The notes below the pieces were generated by a model. It worked only from the letters and a program-made list of their open reading frames with translations. It did no database searches and had not been told where the DNA came from. A DNA stretch of 64,000 nucleotides from Bolinopsis microptera. Taxonomy: Eukaryota; Ctenophora; Tentaculata; Lobata; Bolinopsidae. The stretch is taken from the NCBI RefSeq assembly GCF_026151205.1, contig NC_087073.1:3865001-3929000 (forward strand). The letters run 5' to 3'. Made by a program: the position numbers and the translations under genes. Position 1 is the stretch's first letter. Each line of letters opens with the position of its first letter. This document shows, piece by piece, positions 46,401 to 58,400 of this stretch.

Positions 46401-49400
46401 TTGTATCCTCTGTTCTTTTTCGGCCACTCTAAAACGTAGATTGGGATTCTCACATAATTGTTTGACAGTGTATCTGCTTTATATTCTGGTGTCAAGATGA
46501 ACACAGAACCATTCTTTATTAATAACTGTTAATATATTTAACAAAAGTTTACTTACCCGCCCCACATTCCGTTTCTGTTTCCATCTATTACTCTGCTGGC
46601 AACACCTCCCCATCCCATTGAAGAGGAAGATGCTGTGCCGTTTACTGCCACGTTGATAAACTTGGGGATGTCAGTTGGAATGTTCTCCTCCAAAAACTGT
46701 TGGAGTAATCTGTTAGACACTTGAACTCCTTTTCATTCTCCATTCTTTGATAGTATAAATATTTCGGGAAGGATTGAGAATTCATGAAAAAATCAATAGC
46801 AAACGATTTTAATTTTTCTATCAGACGTTGACACTGGAAATTTAAGTAATAAACCGAGTTTAAGTGGTACTCCTAAACTTACCGAGAACTTCAAGTTCGC
46901 AAACTTGGAGCCACCCTGCAGACAATCGTACTGAAACCTCACCAGCAGTCTTGTTGCCACAGTCGACCATGTACGCTTTCTTTCCCTCCTCGAACTTGAT
47001 CTGTCCGCACATATGGTCGTCGGCAAATACTTGAACCTTTGAGAGAGATAATCAGATTTCCTTGTCCGCAGTGAGGAGGACGATCCAAAACTAAGCTGTT
47101 TGTAAAGGCTAAAAATGGAATGATACTGTAGCAGCAATGTATTCAAATTTATCGCGATAATTGTTGTATGGTTCATGTATATATCTGCTCGACTTACATT
47201 GTCGATTCTCTGATCACAACAAGTGTCTAATCTGTTGTAAACTCTAACTGCGGAGACGGGATACTTGATACCAATATCAGAGTAAGGCAGGGTGACTGTT
47301 ACTCTGTTGTTCCCAGCGTTACCTGAGTGCGAGCACGATCCTCTGCGGGGGGGGGGGGTTTGTCAGTCAGTTAACATAATCAACACTTAAAGATTGAAGA
47401 ACTTTGCTAAGTACATGATATTGTATCTTAAGTTATATATAACTTAAGATAATAGAAATGAGACAAAGAACAAACACTTACCCACTCCAATAGCCGTTTG
47501 TGTTGCCGTCTTTAACCCTGCTGGCTACACCTCCCCAACCTACACTAGTTGTTGTAGCTTCACCCTCCTTGGCTACATTCACATAATTCGGTATGTCCGG
47601 CTTGTAGGAGTCGTCGACTGAAATGGAACAATTGAACTGATTTATTTAAATCTACTGACAAAAGCAATGGGAAAAACTCTGTAATAAGTCCTTATTAATT
47701 AACAATGAAACAAATCTCCTATCTTTACATTTAAATTGTAAGACTGGCAATCATGCTAAAATACTGGAGAGGAAGTGGTTCACTTACCAAAGACTCTCAG
47801 TTCACACACTTGTAGGTACTGAGTAGGATGGTGAACAGTAACAGTACTGCCCATCTTCCCTTCACAGTCTACTGTATACTCGTGCTGCCCCTCCACGAAG
47901 GTAAGTGCTCCACACATGTGCTCATCCAGCCACACTTCTACCTGTTCACAAGATAATATTGGTTACTGGTCTGAGCAGCTTAGTTTCTTAAGTCAGGCCT
48001 ATCAACTGGTAATCAGTACGATTTCGTTGAGTAATATCAAGACTTAACATGGTTGCTGCATACAGAAAGAAAATGGCGTCAGGCCCGAAACTCACAAGAA
48101 ATAAGTTTAACTTACGCCCTGAATTCGCTGGTCACAGCAGAGATCCAGTCTGTTGAAGACACTGATGCTCTGAACCGGCCATGTAGCCCCCAACTCCTCC
48201 CCATGTAATGACAGAGTCAGCTTGCCTCCTTTTGCTTGTGAGGAGTGGTAGCAGGACCCTCTAGAGGTGTGGTCAACAGTTTAATATTTATAGAATATGT
48301 CGTCCATTAAATTTAGGAGCTGTGTTGAGTGTTCGGACTTCGAAGTTTCCTATCTAAGGCAGATCAAGAGTTACACCTTAAGTAGATAACATAATAGTAT
48401 CTTACCTGCCCCACTGGCCATCAGTTCTACCGTCTATAGCTCGACTGGCAACTCCGCCCCATCCTGTAGATGTCGCACTTATCGACCCCTTATCGGCGAT
48501 GTTGACTAACTCTCCGGCTGTGATGCCCACAAATGCCAACAAAAGTAACATCTCTAACAAACTTGAATTAAACAAACTTCAACTAACTTTCTATTCTGAC
48601 TTCTGAGATCTATCTTTTTAACCGGATATTCAGAAAACAATTGCACATAAAACGTACCTTTATAAAAGTTGACGTGGGTCAGGCTAGCTGGCTAGTATCT
48701 TTGTACAAAGGAACAATGGCTGACCAATGCCCGACCTATGAAAAGAGTTTCCATTGTTGAAGGAGCAGCTCACATCAGACCCCCACTGATAACGTCAGAT
48801 GATGCTTCTGTTCCATCTCACAGTTCCTCGACATTGTTTTGTACCTTTGTGAATTGTGATGTACTATTTCAGTCTCATGATCTTCTCACAAAAGAAGGGA
48901 CCGGGAATATAATGGCCTTGACGTCTGGACAAATATGACGTGAACATATTCTGTACGTGCTAGCAATTAGCAATCAACAATGTATGCTGGTATTATGTTA
49001 AATTCTTACGTCAGTGGTTCTTTCCCGGTGACGGTTTAAAATAACCCAAACAGTCCATACACTTCACATGTCTGTGAATGGGACGTTTCACGTTCAGAAG
49101 CGTCGCCTTAGTAACAGCATGAACTCAAAACAGTAAACACTGTGAATTTGGTCTAAATACTTAATACCTATCCTTATATAGTGCCCTAAAATAGTCAGGT
49201 ACCATCACTGAGTTTTTATTGGACATGGCCACATCACTCTTGTTGCCGTTCTGAGAGAGAGCCAAGCAACGTCGACATAACGACATAACTATTCACTGTT
49301 GAGATGACCAATGAGCATTTAAAACGATTATCAAGTGGCGAGAATACGGCATTATTTTAGATCTTGAGATGTTAGTTAGTTTACAATTTTTCTACTATAT

Positions 49401-52400
49401 GGGTATACTAGAATGAATAAAACATTAATTAAAAAGCTGTTAAACATAATCGAGAATTACACAGTTGCACTAGGTAAAAATATAGGCACCAAAACTTAGT
49501 TATTAAATCGGATTGTTGCTTCAATCAGTGGTTAACAAAAGTAAACTGACTACGTAATAATCGGACAATCGGACAATTATGTATACAAAAAAGCAAAATC
49601 TGCGCGCAATGTTTCATGAGAGGATAGAAAATTGTGCCCAAAAATTGTGTCTTCAATTTAACTTTTTATACGAATAATTAGAAATATAAAATGATAAAAC
49701 CAGATAATTGAGATCTTTAAAACGCTATCCCGGCGTTTTGGTTCGAATGAGAATATGCTGAAAAAAAAAGGTTTTTTAATCTATTGATTGTTGAAAGTGC
49801 CCTAACTCTGATACTATCCCAGAGGTTTAACCTACGGCTACAAAAGCGACGTGTGGTCGTGCGGTTGCGTTCTCTACGAAATGTTGGAACTCCGCAAGAC
49901 ATTTGATGCAACCAACCAGCTCCGTCTAGTTTACAGCATCGTGACAAAAGAGGTAGGTTCTGGTCATGATGGTGTTTTTGTTGTGGTTGCTGTTGTAATA
50001 GTTTATTTCAATTCTCTAGAGTTATTTTCATGTTACTAGACTTCACCCATATATTTTGTATAATAATTGTTTAATTTTTATCTTACCATTCGTTAAATTA
50101 TTCGTCACGTTTAGCGCAAACCACGCAGCCGGCTATCACTTACCATGCGTTTATGTGTATTCCTAGAAAAGCTATTTAATTAACTTCTTTTTTCTTTGTA
50201 TTGATCGCATGTTTAGACCTATTCATCACCTATTCTGTATTGTTAAACATCTGACCACGCGCTCAAAAATCTTATTGTCGACCTTCGTATCAGTTACTCA
50301 AAGTGTCACCTGACCACAAATCCCGACATTTTGTAAGTAAAGTTGCCTAAGTGTCATCATCTAAAGTTGGTGAGCAGTTTTCATATCTGAAATTTGATTG
50401 ATACCGGCTGTAACTCTATTTTTGCACCGTTAGTTATGGTGTACAACTGTACGCACAATCAATGTGGATTGTGTTCCATTTCTAGTATCGTTCCACTCTG
50501 GTAATATCGTGACAGGTCTCGTGCACTTCGTGTAAAGTGTTGCTCATTTAAAAGTTAACACTTAAACATGAGAATCCTGTCAAGTTCGACAGTTTCGTGT
50601 TTTTGTGGAGCTCCATTTATTTGTTGGTTTGTTGGTGACTGGTGACTGGTATTTCTTTAGTGTTTAGGTAGGTATGTGATTTTAGCTTTATTCTCCTTCT
50701 TACTGAACTGTCTGAATACCAAGCTAATCGTGCTCATTTTCTTTTGTAGGTCACTGTCAGTTCGAGGTGTCAGTCGTCCAATATCTGAATTATACTCCCA
50801 GAATAGCTTCACAGACAATGCAAGCATTTTTAACCCGGCACTGAAAAACACATATTTGACTTGTTTAGGTCGGGGTAAACCTGTAAACGTGGAATATCCG
50901 GTTTATGTGGTGTTCGCTGCCTTTGTTTTCGAAAATTCACCCAATTTACGACGATATGCTAATTTACCTAAGTAAAGATATGGATATATTTTTCAGCACT
51001 GCTTCAGTATTACTGATTTTACCTCGTTCTTTTTCATCGGAATGTGTTTTAGTTTTCCGGGTTCTGTTTAGACCTCAGCCTGTTAAGTGTGGAACTGATT
51101 TTTGTTGGGCAAAGAAAATCACACCCTTAATTCACGTTAGTCTTGACACAGTGAAGCACTTAAGTAACATTACAATCTAAAATTCCAATCTACATGGCAC
51201 ATATTTTGATGATTTCAAATATTAGAAATTGTCTGTGCAATTCATCAGACCTTATATCAGATTTAAACCTTTCTGTCGTGAATAAATGTGTAATAAAATT
51301 AATCACATGAATAGCAATTAATAAAACTCATCTGTGAAGATATTACTGACAACTTTATTAGCATCACACTGCACTTATTGCTATCAACACCTCTAGAAAT
51401 CTAAAAAATGTACATATCAGAGAAATGTACCAACGGCATTGTTTCAATTAATTATTGATCTAAAATTAATTGCACGTCTCAGCGGGGGCCATATTCTATT
51501 AAAAGATGTGACGCTCTTCCTTTACTCTCAATGTGCTGCTTGCAGGTGATAAATGAAGTACAGAGCTTTGACCATTGACAAAGGCAAGCATATTATCTGA
51601 GGTCACATAATATTATGTTGAAATATACCAACAAACATAATACACATCTCACGATTAATATGATATAAAACTAGTATTCTCCTTTGATACAGCAAACCCT
51701 GATAGAAGTGTAGGCACTAAGCAGGAATCGTATCTATGCCAGCTATTTGAGATTTAGTTGTTTCGTAATAGAAGGCCTCTAAGGTATCTAGTGTTAGTTT
51801 CTATTGCACGAGATATTCCGGGCCGAACTTCTGCTGGGAACTGGAATAAAGCAGGATGATCATCATCAGACATTTTCAAGAAAAGAGCAAAGAAAAAGAG
51901 AGCAGCCGATCCTACAACCGGGATGTTGACATACCTGCAGTACATCTCCCTTACACTAAAACTGTACTGACTACCACAAAACACACCCACCCCACCAATG
52001 TGACCCAGACTGGAATTCAGGAGAAATGAGACCAGGAATGTTACTACTCCCCGAGGCAGCCTTTGTCGACCACGGTTAACACAGAGGATGATAAGTAGGA
52101 GGAATGCTGACAATGCTGAAAGCTGGGCCCAGCTGCCGACCCCGCGGTGCGCGCAGAAATCAGGTGCTGTCGGGTATGAGGTAACCAAGATACCAAGCAA
52201 CTTCTCGAATGTTAATTGTGCGCAAACTCCCGTTAAGAAGATAGCAGTTCCTGGGGTGAAGACGCTCAGTCGGCAAATTAGAGGATCTCTTTCATTTGGA
52301 GGTAGTTCTGTAGTTACTGGGGATCTTTTCAAGTAGTTAATAGCGACAAATACCGCTGCTGAAGCGAAGATTGGGGTAGTTGCGTATTGGAAAATCTCCA

Positions 52401-55400
52401 GCGAAATCCTATAGTCAAAATGTTCGTTCAAGCAATAAACTCCGGTGAATCCAACACTCCCAACGCTAGCATTTAGTATCAACGATCCAACAAATGTCAA
52501 TGTCCCACGAAGCAGTTTATTTTTAGTGGGTGTCCTTATAACACATAATACGGCGAGCAGAGTGGACAGCAACACCAGCTCTAACCAGCCAATACCGGGA
52601 TAATCACAGAACAGCGCTAATCTCCATGTTATCTCAAAGTACTCTGAGGGAGGAGATAAGTCCATCTGTAATGCGATCTTCTCGAATGTGATCTGGGAGA
52701 GGATGCCTGCTAGGATCAGGGTGGGGGTGGGAAGATCTGGGTTGACCATGTCCGATCTGAAGGAGGTGTTTTGTTAGAATTTGGAATGAGAAATTATTGG
52801 GCGGTCGTGAATAAATAATATAATATTATGATAATTTAAAATATTTTTTATCCAAACAAGATTTCATAATTTTCGATATTTTTGTATGGAGTATAAATAT
52901 ATACGTCAAACTTAAAAACAAATCATAATTTTGTTCGCTCGAACTGGAAAAAATTAATAAAACAAAACCACAAGCTCTCTTAACAAATTATGAAAGCGGA
53001 AGACATCTGTTTTTGGTACACGTGCAACCTGTGCGTGACAACACAATGAGAACAAGACACTACAAAGCACCGACTGATTATGTATTGTCTACATCCCAGA
53101 CCCTGTCAATTAAAACTCCAAAAGACGTACGTTTTCACGTAATAATTGTTCTAAACGTTTTCTCCTAAGTTTCCCAAAATATACCAAGAGTAAAATAAAA
53201 CAGATCCTAGCCTAATTAAACCAATCACTTTCGCTGTAAAACTACACAGCCCATATGCTGGCAGGTGATTGGCTGACCAATATCCTGCCGCTGGATACGG
53301 ACGTCTAATGGTAGGCACTTCACAGATATTTACACTCCGATAAACAATAAACAAGTATATATACCAAATACCTAAAATAACGATCGTATCTTGAAATATG
53401 TCTTTGGTGATCTGTATTTGCAATTATTTCGGTAAATTAACCCTGTAATCATGGTATAAATTGCTGCATTACTTTAGTTGGCAGGCTGATGAAAATATTG
53501 CTTGCAGAGAGCTTGCAGTTAAGAAAATTTACTGAGAGATTTGACAATTACCGATCGAAATAGTCTTAATATAGAAACAGCCAAAAATAATAAATTTCCA
53601 ATTTTTTCTGATTAAAATGGTGTCATTATCTCTCAAATTCAAAATCAAAGAACTCTTTATATTTTAAAATACTCAAATTATCAAACTGTCAAAACAATCA
53701 TTATAAAGCTCAAAAAGTTTATCTGAATATGATCAAAATCGTATCTGCGTTAGTCTCGAGTCGGCATACCACACCTAGAAAGTAAAATACAATAATGGTT
53801 CAGTTCTTTCATTTATATCTGTTGTCGATATATATGATCGGGCTATAAATGCCCTGTTTCGTTTCATTTCATTCTACTGAACTGCAATTGTGGTGAGATG
53901 CCTGTCCGGTTGGCGGTTGACGGTCACTAATGACGGTTGACGGTCACTAATGACGGCCAGTAACTGCACTTACTTTCGTTTTGCACCATCAGAAGGTAAA
54001 ACTCAAGGAAATTCTAAATATTTTTCCTGTACTGCAGTCTGCAATGGTGGTGAGATGCCTGACAGGTACCGTTGTTATGATAATGACAGTCACTAAACTC
54101 ACTTTCTTTTCAGTTCAAGCCTGTAAGCGAGTCATGGAGTCAGGATCTGAGGAACATTCTCACAAGCATGCTTCAGAAGGTAATGTACATAATAATACTG
54201 TGTAATTAGGTAATTACAATGTAAATAGTCCGGTGCATGCCAGAGTTAAGACTTTTTGTCTACTCAAAGCTCTGTCAGTACTTCTCCGAGCAGCAAGCTG
54301 TAAAGTAGGAGCTGTAAAGTAGGAGCTGTTGCTCTAAATACTTGCTAGTTCAGGCATAGTTACGAACTGTAACTGATGGCGTTTAAATCTAATGGTCCGT
54401 TTCCGGTTACACTTGGTTACTGGACACACTTCACGAAACATATGTTCAAGCTGTAATCTAGCTGTGAGCAATCTTGTTAGAGCTCAAGCTACAACAAACA
54501 GCTACTATTCCATAGTAAAATAACGTTACCTAATACACACTTTAACTCCACATTAACGGTCACCATATTTTCCAGGACCCAGCTAACCGGCCGACAATGC
54601 AGGAGATATTAGACACCCCCTACATGAAGGGGTGTACAGGTATACTCGAGAATAGACTGGGACCTCAGAACTATGTTCGGGGTTTGTCCCAGTTGTCTCC
54701 AGGAAGACAACCAGTTCTCTCCCATCTCAGCTCGGAGGTATGAACCGTAGCTTGTTCCTTGAATCTTTATTTTCTTAAGAATCCGCAAGTCAAAACCCAT
54801 AATGTGCGTCGAAATTATGCCACAACAAGTGAATACCCTTCTGGATTTTTTACTCGGTTTCTTGCCAGTCAAGCTCTGTCATTACATTGTTGGTGAGCGG
54901 CAGCCACCACTGATAGTATGACATTTAAACACTATGTTATTATGTTCAAAGTTTTGTGGCTTACTGATAAAAATTCAGTTTTTCTAATGTTTCACTGCTG
55001 TCAGCAGCTAGTTCTGTCGGCCGGCCAAGAGTATTAAAGTTACACTGAATATCGGAGAATTCTCATTGTCGAGTTGATATCTCTGTCAATTCGATCGTAA
55101 GTGTTCAAATGTCACGAATCTGCAATAACATTCCTTTACGTTTATTAGTGTGAAAACTGAAAGCCTTACTTTATAGAGGTTTTCTGTGTTAGCGATCGCA
55201 TTCCTTGAAAACTTGGGTTAAGAACCACGCCATTTGCCACCAAATTCCTTGGATCTACTATTAAATCAGAAGCACTCAATTTGAACTTGTTGAACCTATT
55301 GGGAATTTAGAAGTGGGCATCATCGCGCAATCTGCGACCACCTCCTTGACTGCACCAGTCGGTACTCGGTTATCTAGTTAGAGTTTTCTGCACTGTATTC

Positions 55401-58400
55401 AGGAGTAGGGGGCTTGTCTGGAAGGGTGTCTAGGAAGTTTCCGAGAAGTGTCTTGAAGCTTGCCAGAGTCGTTTGGTATTGACAACTTTGGGGAGAACAT
55501 TCCAGAGTCTTTCAGCTCTCACTGCGAATGAGTTTTCGTAGCCCGTAGCCAGAGTGTGCACCAGCTGATGCTTTTCTAGTGAAGGGAGTATTACTTTAAC
55601 TCCCAGTCTGGCATTCTCTCTGGACTGTATATGATAGGGTAGTGTGGATATCATAAAATGCCAGACTAGAATGCCAAACCTCTTCATTTTCGGTGAAATG
55701 TTAAGATACTATTTTGACTCACGTCGAAGCCTCTTACTTCGCTAATATGTTAAAGTGTTAGTCCTTGATGCCCTTAAATCCGAGAGAAAAATCAGCATCG
55801 CCGACGTTACGCGCGAACACCAAATGACATTGAATTGAGGCAACATTTTAAGAAACGCATTTAGTGCAACATTTTGGCGCGTATATTTGCGCGCACATTT
55901 GAAATTGTAGATATTTGGACCACATGTAACATCGACGACTACCTTCAAATATCATTTGAAGGTTCATATTATGATATGTGTGTATTAGGGCTATTATCAA
56001 TACATCAGCAGTAAACATATTCCTTAACCAGGTGTACATATGGGGAGGAGGGAAGACATCGCCACAAACCCTGGCTACATTCAAGAAGGAACTGGGTGCA
56101 GTGAAAGTTTGTGTAGCTCCAAAACATTTCTGTGTTGTGACAGTGGAAAAAGAGCTGTATGTTTGGTCCTCAGGTACTGTAATGGAATCATACAAAGAAT
56201 GCTAGCCTATAATGAGTAGTTTAGTTAACTCAGCCTTGCATTGAGCCTGATTGCAAAGCTGATTAGTGATCATTCTGAACACCAAACAATATCATGTTCA
56301 CTACACAAATGCTTCAAATTATATACAGCCCACTATTCACACCCCTCACATTCCACTGATCACGTGACATCCTCCGCAGGACACCCAGGAGAGATGTGCG
56401 GACAGCTGGGTCACGGAGACAAAGCCAGCTACCGGTCACCCAAACGAGTTGAACACTTGGTGGGTAATGGTGTGGTGGATGTTGTGGCGGGAGATGACTT
56501 TACCCTGGCTGTGGTGGAGGATGAATACGATGGGGTTAGAGTACTGGTCAGTTCCATTCATTTACTTGTTATTTGATTGCGAGATGAGCTGTAGGCCACG
56601 ATCGTTTGCAATTTATTTCCGTGCCAAGAAATGATATTAGATAATTTGATATATTATATCAAATTAATCTATTCAATGATTTAATATCAATCCAACGCAT
56701 ATACACTATACAGTGCAATTAGTGACTATTATACATTTATTTATGTCGAAACCCAATAAGCATTGACAATAATCCAACGATAATATTCAGGTAGCATTTG
56801 GAAGTAATTACGACGGATGTTTAGGGCTGGGAGAAGAGGAAGACAATAATTTAGTTCCAGTTCCGATTCCCTTTTTTAGCGGGGTCTCTGTCGTCAGTGT
56901 GTCCTGTGGAGATGCCCATGTTATGGCAACTACTAGTCTCGGAGAATTGTAATTACTTTTGACTATTCTTATGTAACATAAGTATTTCCTGGGGATGTAC
57001 AGTTTGTGATTGTTCATTTATGAGATTTTTATGCATGACGTAAGTCGTACAGACTGATTACGCATTTTATAATCGATTTTGGGACTGTTAGATTCGCGAT
57101 TTTCGTTACTACGTAACTGGAACAATGGGACAAAACAAATACCTTTGCTACAGTGTTATCATTTAATTATCTGCTATGGATATGTTAATAAACTGTTCAG
57201 GTACGGATGGGGTAACGGAGAGTACGGTTGTCTTGGAAACGACTGTGAGGACATTGTTTACATTCCTCAGAAACTGGAGATCAGGGGCACAAAGTTTGCG
57301 GCAGTTTCCTGTGGAAAACAATGCTCTTTCGTCATTACAACTGGTGGTGAGTTGGTTTTTTAGGTGAAACATCAGTAAACTAGTCCAGCCTTCTGACTGG
57401 AACAATGATAAAATTATAGTATCTACTGGTTTCAGAATGTATCAAATTATGATAATTTTAATGTTACTGTATAGTCAGTATTCAGTCGATGATTAATCTA
57501 GCTGAACTACAACTGCAGGAAACCTCGTAAGTATGTCGCTGCATATGTTTCAAAGTTAGGTGTACAAATTTGGATGAGTTCTTTTTATTTAAGCTTCACG
57601 GGTGTGTTCAGGTAAACTAATGGCCTGTGGTGACAACCAAGACAACAAGTTAGGTATCAACAAAATAGGGAGGAAAGGTTCTAAAGTGGCTAAGTGCGGG
57701 GAGACCTTCACTTTTAAACCTGTCTACGGTCTTTCCTCGGTCGCTATCAGGGTTCGTACTTATTTTCTTGAACGTTTTTTTAAAAGATTGAGTTTACAGC
57801 AGCTACTTAGTCGGTATAAGAACTGTTAATTGAATCGGTGGTCCACTTTTAGAATTAGGACGTCAAGCCACCTCTTAATATAAGCAGCAGGGTAGCTAAA
57901 CTTTATTTTACAGGACGTGGCTTGTGGTGTCGATCACACAGTTGTGATAGATGCGTACGACAGGATCTGGACATTGGGGTCGAACAAGTGTGGACAACGC
58001 GGAATAGGACACTACAAAGTCTACAGTCATCCAACCATCGTCAAGGCAAAAATTGCCGGTAAGCTAGTCTGTTAGAATTAGATGCTACAACTTTAAAGAT
58101 AGTTGAAAACTTACCCATGACAGTTTTCCGCTGAAACTTGAAACACGTTCCTAGTTTAACTCCAAACAAATCAAAAGTGTGTGATGATCACTTAACTCTG
58201 AAGGAATAATTATTATCTAACAACCTTGTCGTGTGCAGGTAAGAAGATAGCACTAATTTCGGCGGGGGACAGGTTCACAGTGGCAACTACTGTAGATAAT
58301 GAGGTATACTCCTGGGGATACAGAAATCATGGTCGGTTGGGGGATGGCATAAACAACGAACTTGGAAACAGGTTGGTAACTTGCGGTTTGAGAAGACCTT

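Noticed and set aside
50676-51180. Overlapping plus-strand ORFs proposed as a missing NEK9 exon
   Set aside because: The missing kinase exon is instead 54114-54179, which is in phase and encodes the expected helix before 'DPANRPT'.
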